A stretch of DNA of 47,399 nucleotides from positions 1 to 47,399 of the forward strand of contig CAZPEP010000036.1 of the NCBI GenBank assembly GCA_964585685.1. The letters are read 5' to 3'. This document shows positions 26,466 through 34,288 of the stretch, in pieces. The notes under the pieces were generated by a model, which was not told the origin of the DNA, made no database searches, and was given only the letters and a program-made list of their open reading frames with translations. This DNA is from JALHVH01 sp964585685. Lineage in GTDB: Bacteria; Acidobacteriota; Aminicenantia; Aminicenantales; Saccharicenantaceae. Both the position numbers and the translations under genes were made by a program. Within the stretch, counting starts at the first letter, position 1. Each line of letters opens with the position of its first letter.

Positions 26466-27065
26466 CTAGTCTTCTTTCCTGATATAGTATCCCGTTTTTT
26501 TCGTCGTCGTGGAATTCAGCTTGGCCATTGCCTGGGAGGCTTGTTCCTTGGTCGGGTATCCGACGAGCCTCACGCGATAGGTGGCCCTCCTGTCCGAGGG
26601 GAAGGGGTTCATGACGACCGCCGGGTAGCCTTGTCCCTTGAACCGGGCGGCGAAGGCGTCCGCCTGGGACTTTTCGTTGAAGGCCCCCACCTGGATATAG
26701 TAGCTCCCCGACGTCGCGGGCTTCGTCGCGGCGGGTCCCGGCGCCGTGGTCCGGGGAGTGGGTTTTTCGGCGATCGCTTGGACCTTTGCGGCCGTTTCCG
26801 GGACCGGGCTCTTCGCGTCCGGCTTGACCTCGGATCCGCCGGCCGGTTCGGCTTCGGCCGTCTGGTCCTTGACGACGTCCGAAGGCTCATCGGAAACGGT
26901 CGCCGGCCGGGCGAGGATCGTCGTCGGGCCGGCCATCCGGACCTGCTTCTTCCCGACGGAGACGCCGAGGAGGAAGATGAACACCCCTAGAACCAGGATG
27001 GCGAGGAAGATGAATACGAGCCCCGAGCTCGAAACCTGGACTTCCCTGAATTCCTTGTTCCGCAT
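26466..27065 (-). CDS. SPOR domain membrane protein
   Basis: 199 aa, one N-terminal membrane span (about residues 14-38, GLVFIFLAILVLGVFIFLLGVSV), an Ala/Pro/Lys-rich linker (about 45-118) and a C-terminal SPOR domain (about 120-197, starting SYYIQVGAFNEKSQADAFAARFK). SPOR domains bind peptidoglycan stripped of stem peptides at division sites. Last gene of the nfeD-slipin operon (3-nt gap). Confidence 0.9.
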   Translation of the reverse strand: MRNKEFREVQVSSSGLVFIFLAILVLGVFIFLLGVSVGKKQVRMAGPTTILARPATVSDEPSDVVKDQTAEAEPAGGSEVKPDAKSPVPETAAKVQAIAEKPTPRTTAPGPAATKPATSGSYYIQVGAFNEKSQADAFAARFKGQGYPAVVMNPFPSDRRATYRVRLVGYPTKEQASQAMAKLNSTTTKKTGYYIRKED

Positions 27066-27068
27066 GGG

Positions 27069-27839
27069 CTATTTCTTTTCCTCGGGTTTAATGAACGAGA
27101 ACGCTTTGAGCAGTTCGAGCGGCAGGGGGAAGATGATCGTGGAGTTCTTCTCGGCGGCGATCTCGGTCAACGTCCCCAAGAACCTGAGCTGGAGGGCCTG
27201 GGGATTCCGAGAAATGATGTCGGCGGCCTCGGTGAGCTTTCCGGCGGCCTGGAATTCGCCATCGGCGTGGATGACCTTGGCCCGGCGTTCCCGCTCGGCC
27301 TCGGCCTGCTTGGCTATGGCCCGGATCATGTTCTCCGGCAGGTCCACCTGTTTCATCTCCACGAGCTGGACCTTGATGCCCCAGGGGTCGGTGTGCTGCT
27401 CGATGATTTCCTGGAGGCGCGCGTTCAGCTTGTCACGCTCCGAGAGGAGGTCATCGAGCGGGACCTGGCCGAGGACGCTCCGCAGCGTTGTCTGGGCGAG
27501 TTGGGATGTGGCGTAGAGGTAATCCTGGACATCGATCACGCACTTGAGCGGGTCCATGACCCGGAAGTAAAGGACGGCGTTGACCTTCACCGTGACGTTG
27601 TCTTTGGTGATGACGTCCTGGGGCGGGACGTCCATCGTGATGAGCCGCAGACTGATCTTCACGATGCGGTCGATCGGGGAAAAGACCAGGATGATACCGG
27701 GACCTTTGGGCTTGGGCAGGACTCGGCCGAGCCGGAAAATGACCCCCCGCTCGTACTCCCTGAGGATCTTGATGGAGTTCAGAATGTAGATAACGACGAT
27801 CCCGACGATGATGACGATCGGCATAGACGGGTTTATCAT
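27069..27839 (-). CDS. Slipin (SPFH/band 7 stomatin-like protein)
   Basis: 256 aa with an N-terminal membrane hairpin (about 6-25) and the band 7 domain: YERGVIFRLGRVL, GPGIILVFSPIDRIVKISLR, TKDNVTVKVNAVLYFRV. Family members oligomerise at membranes; slipins are regularly paired with NfeD proteases, which in archaeal homologues cleave the stomatin partner. The ATG overlaps the nfeD stop by 4 nt. Confidence 0.95.
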   Translation of the reverse strand: MINPSMPIVIIVGIVVIYILNSIKILREYERGVIFRLGRVLPKPKGPGIILVFSPIDRIVKISLRLITMDVPPQDVITKDNVTVKVNAVLYFRVMDPLKCVIDVQDYLYATSQLAQTTLRSVLGQVPLDDLLSERDKLNARLQEIIEQHTDPWGIKVQLVEMKQVDLPENMIRAIAKQAEAERERRAKVIHADGEFQAAGKLTEAADIISRNPQALQLRFLGTLTEIAAEKNSTIIFPLPLELLKAFSFIKPEEKK

Positions 27840-29119
27840 GTTTCCTCCCTTTTTACCTTGATTTTTAGACTCTTTTCGACTTCGACGACCCTTACCCGCT
27901 CGCCCATGCGGACGGGTTGGTCGGATTCGGCTTGCCAGAGCTCGCCGTGGACGAAGACCTTGCCGGAGGGCGCGAGGTCGGTCCGGGCGGTCCCAACCTC
28001 TCCAACCATGCCTTCCCGGCCGGTGACCGAGCGGCGCGCGTGGGCCCGGATGACCAGGGCCACCAGGAAGATGCAGACGAGCGAGATCCCCGCGGCCACG
28101 GGAACGATGAACCGCAGGCTCGGCCGCAGTTCGGGCACCGGGGAATCGATGAGCATCATGGAACCGATGAGCATGGCGACGACACCTCCCACCGAAAGCA
28201 TGCCGTAGCTGTGGACCTTGACCTCGAGGACGAACAGGGCGATGGCCAGGAGGATGAGGAGGAGCCCCACATAGTTGATGGGCAGGATCTGGAACGCGAA
28301 GACGGCCAGGAGCAGGGAGATGCCGCCCAGGACGCCCGGCAGGACGGCCCCGGGATTAGCGAATTCGAAATAAATGCCAAGAAGGCCGATCATGAGCAGG
28401 ATGTAGGCAAGGTTGGGGTTGGAGATGGTCAGCAGGAACCTCTGCCGGAAACTCATCGGGACCTCGATGATGGGCTCCCCGGCGAGCGTGAGCGTGGTCT
28501 CCGCTCCGTCGAAGCGCCTGAGGACCTTGCCGTCGAGGCGCTCGACGAGATCGCGGTCGTTCTTTGCGATGAGGTCGATCACCCCGCTTTTGAGGGCCTC
28601 CTCCTCCGTGTAGGACAGGCTCTTGCGGACGGCATCCTCGGCCATGGAAACGGCCCGGCCGCGCTTTTCGGCCAGGGTCTTGATGTACGAGGCCGCGTCG
28701 TGCGTGACCTTGTCCTCCATGGTCTTGTCCATCGCCTGCCCTGTGAGAGAGATCCCGACCGGATGGGCCGCTCCGGTATTGGTCCCCGGAGCCATGGCGA
28801 AGACGTCGCAGGCGATGCCGATAAAGAAACCCGCGGAGGCCGCCCGGGCGCCGCTCGGGCTTACATATGCGGCGACCGGGACCTTGGCGTTGACGACGGC
28901 TTCGATGATCTCCCGCATGGACGTGTCCAGCCCTCCCGGCGTGTTGAGGCCGATGATGAGGAGGCGGGCGTTCGCCTTCTCCGCGGCCCGGATCGCGCCG
29001 ACGATGTACTCGGACGTGACGGGGTGGATGGGCGCGTTGACGGTGATCTTCCGGACCTCGGCCGCGACGATCGCCGGCATCGAAAGGACGAGAAAAAGAG
29101 CCCGGATTCTCTGACTCAC
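27836..29119 (-). CDS. NfeD family membrane serine protease (ClpP-class)
   Basis: 427 aa. Signal peptide (about 1-20), an N-terminal ClpP-class protease domain (about 22-220) with the catalytic Ser in PSGARAASAGFFIG, then four to five membrane spans (about 235-345) and a C-terminal NfeD OB-fold (about 365-427). Start is taken as GTG 29119: the frame extends to a TTG at 29152, but that TTG is part of the promoter -35 region. The -10 box ends 9 nt before the GTG and no Shine-Dalgarno is seen, so the mRNA may be leaderless. Confidence 0.9.
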   Translation of the reverse strand: MSQRIRALFLVLSMPAIVAAEVRKITVNAPIHPVTSEYIVGAIRAAEKANARLLIIGLNTPGGLDTSMREIIEAVVNAKVPVAAYVSPSGARAASAGFFIGIACDVFAMAPGTNTGAAHPVGISLTGQAMDKTMEDKVTHDAASYIKTLAEKRGRAVSMAEDAVRKSLSYTEEEALKSGVIDLIAKNDRDLVERLDGKVLRRFDGAETTLTLAGEPIIEVPMSFRQRFLLTISNPNLAYILLMIGLLGIYFEFANPGAVLPGVLGGISLLLAVFAFQILPINYVGLLLILLAIALFVLEVKVHSYGMLSVGGVVAMLIGSMMLIDSPVPELRPSLRFIVPVAAGISLVCIFLVALVIRAHARRSVTGREGMVGEVGTARTDLAPSGKVFVHGELWQAESDQPVRMGERVRVVEVEKSLKIKVKREET

Positions 29120-29128
29120 GGCGAGTTC

Positions 29129-29157
29129 ATTATAGGAACTAATCATTGTCAAGTCAA
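29129..29157 (-). promoter_or_regulatory. Predicted sigma70 promoter of nfeD operon, probably leaderless
   Basis: Reverse-strand TTGACT (29152-29157), 17-bp spacer, perfect TATAAT (29129-29134); GTG start of nfeD begins 9 nt after the -10 box. Confidence 0.65.
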
Positions 29158-29172
29158 TAAGTTATAATTCAC

Positions 29173-29205
29173 TTGACATTTATCCGGCGATTCATTAATT
29201 ATAAT
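29173..29205 (+). promoter_or_regulatory. AT-rich promoter region of HU-like gene
   Basis: TTGACA (29173-29178) and TATAAT (29200-29205) are both perfect boxes but 21 bp apart, longer than the usual 16-18. Either another hexamer is the partner or transcription needs an activator. The whole divergent gap 29120-29233 is strikingly AT-rich for this genome. Confidence 0.4.
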
Positions 29206-29233
29206 CTGTTCGCGCGGAGTCAAGGAGATAAGG

Positions 29234-29521
29234 ATGATCAAGAACGACATCGCCCTGGCAATCGAGAAGAAGTCCGAATTCAACAGGGCCAAGTCGCTGG
29301 TCGTCGTCGAATCAATCCTGGATTCCCTGAAGGCCGCGCTGTCCAGGAATGAAAAAGTGGAGATCCGCGGGTTCGGCAGCTTCCGCGTCGTTGCTAAGAA
29401 GACGGGCTTTGGCCGGGACATCCGCCGGCAGAAACAGATCCGGATCGAAAAGGGCCGGCGCATCAAATTCCGCCCCGGCCAGGAACTGAAAAACCTTCTT
29501 TCAAAACCCAGGGCTTCCTAG
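29234..29521 (+). CDS. HU/IHF family DNA-binding protein
   Basis: 95 aa nucleoid protein; binds and bends DNA as a dimer. Seen: the HU core VEIRGFGSFRVV and the beta-arm plus C-terminal block GRDIRRQKQIRIEKGRRIKFRPGQELK. More basic arm than enterobacterial HU. ATG has AAGGAG 6 nt upstream. Divergent from the nfeD operon. Confidence 0.94.
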   Translation: MIKNDIALAIEKKSEFNRAKSLVVVESILDSLKAALSRNEKVEIRGFGSFRVVAKKTGFGRDIRRQKQIRIEKGRRIKFRPGQELKNLLSKPRAS

Positions 29522-29557
29522 CCCGGACCGGGCCGCGACCCCGCTATCAACGCAGCC

Positions 29558-30520
29558 ATGTCGCCCTCCAGACGCGATCCGGTGAAACCGAACATCCTCT
29601 CCGCCGAGGACCTGAGGACGTATTCGCTTCGCGGCCGCCGGAGCAAGATCGACGCCGGCGCCTTCGCGCGGCCCGTCGCGGCGGGGGCGACTCTCGACGA
29701 GTTCCTCGCCTCGCTTCCCGACGTTCTCGCGTCCCGCGATTTACGCGAGTTCCTGCGGCTCGTGAAAAAGGCCCGCGGCCAAGGGAACCCGATCCTGTTC
29801 GGCTGTGGCGCCCACGTGATCAAGGTCGGGCTCCAACCGGTTCTCATTGACCTCATGGAGAGGGGATTCGTCCAGGGTCTGGCGCTCAACGGCGCCGGGA
29901 TAATCCACGATTTCGAGATCGCGTTCGCTGGGCGGACGTCGGAGGACGTGGGGGAACGGATCCGCGACGGCCGCTTCGGGGCGGCCCGCGAGACGGGGGA
30001 ATATCTCAACCGGGCGATCCGCGAAGGCGTGAAGGAAGGCCTCGGGCTAGGTGCGGCCGTCGGCCGCATGATCGCCGGCTCGCGGTTTCCCCATCGCGGG
30101 CTGAGCCTCCTCGCCGCCGGGCACCGGCTGGGCATCCCCGTGACGGTCCACGTCGCCGTGGGGACGGACATCATCCACTTCCACCCGGGCGCCGACGGGG
30201 CCGCAACCGGAGAGGGCTCGCTTCGGGATTTCTTCACGTTCGCATCGCTTGTCGGAAAGCTCGAGGGCGGCGTCTATATCAACGTCGGTTCGGCCGTCCT
30301 TCTTCCCGAGGTCTTCCTCAAGGCGGTAGCCTTCGTCCGGAATAAGGGGGTCCGCCTCGAGCGGATGATCACCGCGGTCTTCGATTTTAACCGCCATTAC
30401 AGGCCGGAAGAGAATGTCGTCCGCCGGCCGCTCGGGAAAAAAGGAAGGGGATTCTACTTCGTCGGTTCCCACGAGATCATGATCCCGCTCCTCGCCGCCG
30501 GGTTGAAGTCCGGCGGGTGA
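29558..30520 (+). CDS. Deoxyhypusine-synthase-like protein
   Basis: 320 aa. Blocks resemble the deoxyhypusine synthase fold: GCGAHVIKVGLQPVLIDLMERG, LNGAGIIHDFEIAFAGRTSEDV and INVGSAVLLPEVFLKAV. True deoxyhypusine synthase modifies eIF5A with spermidine in archaea and eukaryotes; bacterial homologues have no eIF5A and some act on other polyamine or agmatine substrates. No clear ribosome-binding site precedes the ATG. Its substrate is unknown; the polyamine-like link to the membrane spermidine-synthase-like gene at 9366 is only a coincidence of family. Confidence 0.75.
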   Translation: MSPSRRDPVKPNILSAEDLRTYSLRGRRSKIDAGAFARPVAAGATLDEFLASLPDVLASRDLREFLRLVKKARGQGNPILFGCGAHVIKVGLQPVLIDLMERGFVQGLALNGAGIIHDFEIAFAGRTSEDVGERIRDGRFGAARETGEYLNRAIREGVKEGLGLGAAVGRMIAGSRFPHRGLSLLAAGHRLGIPVTVHVAVGTDIIHFHPGADGAATGEGSLRDFFTFASLVGKLEGGVYINVGSAVLLPEVFLKAVAFVRNKGVRLERMITAVFDFNRHYRPEENVVRRPLGKKGRGFYFVGSHEIMIPLLAAGLKSGG

Positions 30521-30545
30521 GGCGGCGGCCCGAGGTTCCGGGAGG

Positions 30546-30971
30546 ATGAACAGGGGACTTTTTGCGAAAGGGGTCGCGGGTCTCTTCCTGGCGGCGACGG
30601 TCCTAACCGTCTGCTCGTCGCCAACCTCCCCGAAACTTGAAGGAGGCGTGCTGGCGACCTTCGACGTCATGGGGGAACGCTACAGCATTTTCATCACTAA
30701 CTTCAAGACCATCGAACAGGTCCTGGCCCTATCGAACGGGCAGAGCAACGCCCGGATCCCGAGCGGTCGCCTCATCAAGGGCCGGGAAGCGCACAACGCA
30801 TCGTGGAACTGGCACATCGATCCCGAGGACATCCAAATGGCCGAGATCACGATGGAGCTATGCGACGGCCGCCCCTCCGACGTCGAAAAGGACATCGATT
30901 ATTGGGTGGATACCGTCGGCCGATTCTGTCCCTGGTCGGCGGTCCTTGTCGCGCTCAAGGACTACCGCTAG
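30546..30971 (+). CDS. BP74-like secreted protein
   Basis: 141 aa with a hydrophobic N-terminal signal (about 1-24, LFLAATVLTVCSS). The Cys after the hydrophobic core does not fit a canonical lipobox. The body matches the bacterial BP74 N-terminal-domain family as I recall it: FDVMGERYSIFITNFKTIEQVLAL, IPSGRLIKG, WNWHIDPEDIQMAEITMELCDG and the CPWSAVLVAL end. Two Cys (in ELCDG and RFCPW) could form a disulfide. Function unknown in bacteria. Confidence 0.7.
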   Translation: MNRGLFAKGVAGLFLAATVLTVCSSPTSPKLEGGVLATFDVMGERYSIFITNFKTIEQVLALSNGQSNARIPSGRLIKGREAHNASWNWHIDPEDIQMAEITMELCDGRPSDVEKDIDYWVDTVGRFCPWSAVLVALKDYR

Positions 30972-31008
30972 CCGGCCCCGGCCTTTCCGGGAACTCAATC
31001 GGTCCGAG

Positions 31009-31635
31009 TTAGGGATCCCGGCGGTTCTTGAGCTCTTCATCCCGTACGAGCATGGCGTAGACGCGCTCGGCCTGGTCCACGGTTTCGGTGAGCGTCCCCG
31101 AGGTGTCGATCATGTAGTCCGCGCGTCCCATCTTCACAGCCTGGGGCATCTGTGATCCGATCTTCCGCAGGGCTTCGTCGCGCCCGATCCCGTCCCGGGC
31201 CATCAGGCGAGCGAGCCGGACATCCTCGCGGCAGGAGGCGACGACGATCCTGTCGAAGAACGACGCGAAGCCGGATTCAAAGACTAGGGCGGCTTCCGAA
31301 ACAAAGATCCGGTGGCGGCCGAGCTTCTTCTGTTCCGCCACGAGCTGCCGGAACTGGTCCAGCACCAGGGGGTGGACGAGGCCGTTGAGGAAGGCCCGCT
31401 CGGCGGGGTCGGTGAACACGATCGCTCCGAGGCGGCCGCGGTTGATAGCCCCGTCGGGCCGGAGGATAGCCCGGCCGAAATGTCCGACAACCGCCTGCCA
31501 GACCTCGGAGCCGGGGGACATGAGCTCGCGGGCGGCGAGATCGGCCGAGTGGACGAAGCAACCCTTTTCGCGCAGAAACCCCGCGACGACGGACTTGCCG
31601 CAGGCGATCCCTCCCGTGAGGGCGACGGTGAGCAC
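31009..31635 (-). CDS. coaE: Dephospho-CoA kinase
   Basis: Last step of CoA synthesis: phosphorylates the 3'-OH of dephospho-CoA. 208 aa, normal length. Walker A P-loop GGIACGKS at residues 8-15, DLAARELM after it and FLNGLVHPLV are family features. It lies 4 nt after a PilZ gene and is the last of the luxR-PilZ-coaE unit. Confidence 0.96.
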   Translation of the reverse strand: MLTVALTGGIACGKSVVAGFLREKGCFVHSADLAARELMSPGSEVWQAVVGHFGRAILRPDGAINRGRLGAIVFTDPAERAFLNGLVHPLVLDQFRQLVAEQKKLGRHRIFVSEAALVFESGFASFFDRIVVASCREDVRLARLMARDGIGRDEALRKIGSQMPQAVKMGRADYMIDTSGTLTETVDQAERVYAMLVRDEELKNRRDP

Positions 31636-31639
31636 GGGG

Positions 31640-32041
31640 CTATTTCTTCTTATTCTTCTTCTTTTCGGGGATGACCCGGAAGTCCTTGCTGAAGCGGACG
31701 GCGACGCCCTGCTTCTTGGTCTTCTTGTCGGGCTTCTCGAGCCGGACGGTGATCCCGCCCAGGCGCATCTTCAGCTTCCGGCCCTCTGTGAGCTCTTTGG
31801 GGAGCTCGAGGATCAGGTTGAGCTTGGAGCCGACCACGACGCCCGAATCCAGGCAAAAGTACGCTCCGGTCGAAGAGATATTCTCCAGCCGCGTCTCTTC
31901 CTTGAACTTCCTGCCCTCGGGAAGCTTGCCCTCGATCTCCGCGACGAGGGGAAGGTCCAGGCGCCATTCTCGGCGACGGTTGATCTTGAGTTCCGAGGGG
32001 AGCTTTTTCGCGGTCTTCCTGGGGGTCGGTGTTGTTTTCAT
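31640..32041 (-). CDS. PilZ domain protein
   Basis: 133 aa, basic and lysine-rich at both ends (tail EKKKNKKK). PilZ fold with an arginine cluster NRRREWR at about residue 22 and NISSTGAYF (NxSxxG) around residues 54-62, so c-di-GMP binding is plausible. Downstream of the LuxR regulator by 12 nt and upstream of coaE by 4 nt. Confidence 0.8.
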   Translation of the reverse strand: MKTTPTPRKTAKKLPSELKINRRREWRLDLPLVAEIEGKLPEGRKFKEETRLENISSTGAYFCLDSGVVVGSKLNLILELPKELTEGRKLKMRLGGITVRLEKPDKKTKKQGVAVRFSKDFRVIPEKKKNKKK

Positions 32042-32053
32042 GGCGTCCTCGTC

Positions 32054-32743
32054 TTAAAAAAGGGCGGAATTGATGGCGTAAAGCGCTAATTGGAGACGGC
32101 TGTGCGTGTCGAGCTTGGCGTAGATGCTCTTGATGTGGGAGCGGACGGTGTTCTTGCTGATGAACATGCCTCCCGCGATGTCGTCGTTGCTCTTTCCCTG
32201 CCCGATGAGCCGGAGGACCTGAAACTCCGTGGGGGTGAGCTGGTCGAGCGTCTTTTCCTTGAGGTCGCGGCCGACGACCGAGATGATCCGGTCCATGATG
32301 CTCGACATCTTATCCCGCGGGAGCCAGATCTCCCCCTTGTGGACCGAGTGGACGGCCTCGGCGAGCTGATTCGACGGGTCGTTAAGGTCGAAATAGCCAC
32401 GCGCCCCCGAGTTGATCAGGTTCACAATCTCCTCGTGGGCGGGGATATTGCCCATGAGCAGGAGCTGGGCCTTGACCTGGACCTTGGCGATCTCCTTGAT
32501 GGCCTTACAGATCTCCCGCATGTTGGGTAGGGGTTCCATGTTGGCGAACAGGATGACCTCGGGCTTGAGCTTTTTGATGGATTCCATGAAGCTGTCGATG
32601 GTGTTCTTCTCGATGTTCAGGATTTCCAGTCCGAGGTCGGCCTCCAGAGCCTTGAGGATCCCCGAAAGGATGATGTCGGAGGGGCAAAAGACCAGGATGC
32701 TGATCTTCTTGGCTTCGGGCGGCTGTGTTTTTTTCTTGTCCAT
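32054..32743 (-). CDS. LuxR/NarL-type regulator with degenerate receiver
   Basis: 229 aa. N-terminal receiver-like domain (about 10-130) followed by a LuxR helix-turn-helix (about 163-225, LTPTEFQVLRLIGQGKSNDDIA..NTVRSHIKSIYAKL). The phosphorylation site is lost: the Asp expected in L-M-D-x-x-M-P is Ala (ILFANMEP), and the acidic pair near the N-terminus is replaced (LVFCPSD). So it is likely a pseudo-receiver controlled by something other than phosphorylation. Promoter with upstream 9-bp tandem repeats at 32781-32854. Confidence 0.88.
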   Translation of the reverse strand: MDKKKTQPPEAKKISILVFCPSDIILSGILKALEADLGLEILNIEKNTIDSFMESIKKLKPEVILFANMEPLPNMREICKAIKEIAKVQVKAQLLLMGNIPAHEEIVNLINSGARGYFDLNDPSNQLAEAVHSVHKGEIWLPRDKMSSIMDRIISVVGRDLKEKTLDQLTPTEFQVLRLIGQGKSNDDIAGGMFISKNTVRSHIKSIYAKLDTHSRLQLALYAINSALF

Positions 32744-32780
32744 GCTTATGGAACCCCTTCGAATCGCTTCCGTAATAAAA

Positions 32781-32810
32781 ATTCTATGTTAATCCTCGCG
32801 GGGATGTCAA
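32781..32810 (-). promoter_or_regulatory. Predicted sigma70 promoter of luxR-PilZ-coaE operon
   Basis: Reverse-strand TTGACA (32805-32810), 18-bp spacer, TAGAAT (32781-32786); leader about 30 nt with AAGGGG before the ATG at 32743. Confidence 0.6.
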
Positions 32811-33128
32811 GTTATGTCGCGAGACGAGCGAGATAAGCGAGACTTGCGAGACCGGAAAAGCCACCGAGGCGCGCAAGAGATACCGAAAAACCTTACGGGT
32901 GGATCGATACTCATGATGAAGCCGAGATCCCCCAAAGAGAGCCCTGCCGGGGATCAATGCCGATGAAGACGATCAATATGCGACCGGAGTCTTTCTGAGT
33001 CGGATTTCCCGGCACTGTCCTCCCGCCTCATTTTTCTGGCTGATCTCGCCCGTCTCGCTTCCCGGCTGAAAGGCGGGTGTAGAATGACGCCGGATGAAGG
33101 ATGCCCGTTGATCGCCCCGGGCGTGGGC
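32811..33128. other. Non-coding stretch between luxR promoter and PilZ-like gene
   Basis: About 320 bp without a gene. It holds the 9-bp repeats (32819-32854), their inverted counterpart (33041-33058) and a short hairpin-prone GCC/GGC-rich tail near 33060-33080. I see no ORF with a credible start, no tRNA and no recognisable small RNA. Confidence 0.5.
32819..32854. repeat. Four tandem 9-bp repeats GCGAGAYNN upstream of luxR promoter
   Basis: Units GCGAGACGA (32819), GCGAGATAA (32828), GCGAGACTT (32837) and GCGAGACCG (32846), immediately upstream of the -35 box of the luxR promoter. Two further units lie in inverted orientation at 33041-33058. Could be an operator array, or part of a degenerate inverted-repeat element. 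Confidence 0.6.
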
Positions 33129-33512
33129 TTAGGAATTAGAAAGAAACTTGTAGGTCCTGTCGAGCCAGGCGGATATGTTCTGTCGTCTGCCCCGGACGTC
33201 CTCGGCGCTGGCGGAGACGACGGATCCCGACAGGAGGAGCCGGAGGGGTTTCTCAAGGATGAGGGTCCTCGGCACTTCCAAATTCAGGACGATCTTGCTG
33301 CCTACGAGGATCCGCGTCCTGAGCCGGAAGGAGACCTCTTGGGCGCTGATGGAGGAGATATCGGTCCTCTCCTCGAACCGTCTTCCCGAGGCGTCCTGTC
33401 CGGAAACGAGAACCGGCAGTGAGAGATCGAAAGCCCTCTCTCTCCTCCCCGTGGGCGTGCTGCGAAAGGAGGGTCCGGGATGAGTCCTCTGGGAGGCCTG
33501 CTCTGTGTTCAT
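33129..33512 (-). CDS. PilZ-like protein with degenerate ligand motifs
   Basis: 127 aa. Same fold as the neighbour at 33753 (shared LPVLVSGQDASGRRFEE pattern) and as the 31640 protein. An Arg run GRRERAFDL remains, but the D/NxSxxG motif is SSISAQEVSF without the Gly, so c-di-GMP binding is doubtful. A weak -35/-10 pair (TTGCCC, AAGAAT) with short spacing lies just upstream of its ATG. Role unknown. Confidence 0.65.
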   Translation of the reverse strand: MNTEQASQRTHPGPSFRSTPTGRRERAFDLSLPVLVSGQDASGRRFEERTDISSISAQEVSFRLRTRILVGSKIVLNLEVPRTLILEKPLRLLLSGSVVSASAEDVRGRRQNISAWLDRTYKFLSNS

Positions 33513-33606
33513 TGCGCTTCCATTCTTTCAGTTCCCCTGTCGGTGGGCAAGCCCGCGGGGGGTGATTCTCGGGGTGAATTTTCCGGGGGATATCTCATCG
33601 GGTTCG

Positions 33607-33685
33607 GCTAACCCGTTCGCCGGCGCAAAGGCCCGCCTTTGAAGGCGGGGAGGCGAAGCGCGAAGCGAAGCTCAGAGTTAACCCC
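33607..33685. repeat. Dispersed hairpin repeat, copy B
   Basis: AACCCGTTCGCC (33610-33621), a hairpin CCCGCCTT-TG-AAGGCGGG (33632-33649), GCGAAGC direct repeats, and GCTCAGAGTTAACC (33670-33683). Same layout as copies at 22819 and 47260. Confidence 0.65.
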
Positions 33686-33696
33686 GAACAAACCCA

Positions 33697-33750
33697 GGCC
33701 CGGGCTTTGCCTTGACCGGGAAGTCGACGGTTTGACTCCCGCGCCGGGCC
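33697..33750. terminator. Two-tier hairpin after PilZ-like gene, possible terminator
   Basis: Outer stem GGCCCGG (33697-33703) with CCGGGCC (33744-33750); inner stem CGGGA-GTC with GAC-TCCCG. Lies directly after the stop of the gene at 33753 and, on the reverse strand, is followed by a T-rich run. It looks superficially tRNA-like but is too short. Confidence 0.4.
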
Positions 33751-33752
33751 CC

Positions 33753-34130
33753 TCATGTCGCTCCATCCTCGGCCTGCGGTTTGATAACGTATCGGGATTC
33801 CAATTTCAAGGATACCCGCTGGCCGGACCTTCCCTGACCGGGAGAGGAGAGGAAAACGACGCGACCCCGGATAACGAGGCTGAGTTCGCCAGCATCGGAG
33901 AGCTTTCGGGGCAGGCTGACGACGAGCTTGAGGTCCGTTCCCCGGTCAATCGGGCTCAGGAGTTCGAAGACTGCCTCCGCGTGGCTCATGGTCTCCAGGA
34001 CCGTCTGTTCCTCGAAATCGTGGCCGGACGCGTCGCGTCCCAGGACCCGCATCGGCAGACCCAACTCAAAGCCGGACCCTTCCCGATGATGCATCCCGGC
34101 CGTTTCCGAAAGCGTTCCTATCCTCGTCAT
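33753..34130 (-). CDS. PilZ-like protein lacking c-di-GMP motifs
   Basis: 125 aa. Aligned with the two upstream paralogues by LPMRVLGRDASGHDFEEQTVL and LKLVVSLPRKL...LVIRGRVVFLS. The RxxxR arm is gone (HHREGSGFEL) and the NxSxxG position reads TMSHAEAVF, so it probably no longer binds c-di-GMP. ATG has AAGGG upstream. Followed by a probable terminator. Confidence 0.6.
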   Translation of the reverse strand: MTRIGTLSETAGMHHREGSGFELGLPMRVLGRDASGHDFEEQTVLETMSHAEAVFELLSPIDRGTDLKLVVSLPRKLSDAGELSLVIRGRVVFLSSPGQGRSGQRVSLKLESRYVIKPQAEDGAT

Positions 34131-34229
34131 GATCGTTCCCTTTTCCTTTTCCAGAGACTAAAATGACATTTCCCCACGGGCCGGTCAATCACCTCTAAGG
34201 ATGAAATGAAGGGGGATTTTCCTCTCATC

Positions 34230-34258
34230 TTGACAAACTCCGGGGGGGCGGATAGAAT
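34230..34258 (+). promoter_or_regulatory. Predicted sigma70 promoter of proS
   Basis: TTGACA (34230-34235), 17-bp spacer, TAGAAT (34253-34258); leader about 24 nt to the GTG at 34289. GGAGG (34271-34275) lies 13 nt before the GTG, further than usual. Confidence 0.65.
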
Positions 34259-34288
34259 GAGCAAAGCCTTGGAGGATAAGAAGATAAA

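Noticed and set aside
29120..29152. TTG start for nfeD giving 11 extra residues
   Set aside because: It would place the start codon at the -35 region, upstream of a perfect TATAAT.
33697..33750. tRNA-like sequence (TTTGACTC loop, GGCCCGG/CCGGGCC ends)
   Set aside because: Only about 54 nt, T-stem does not pair and the invariant C56 is missing; better read as a two-tier hairpin.
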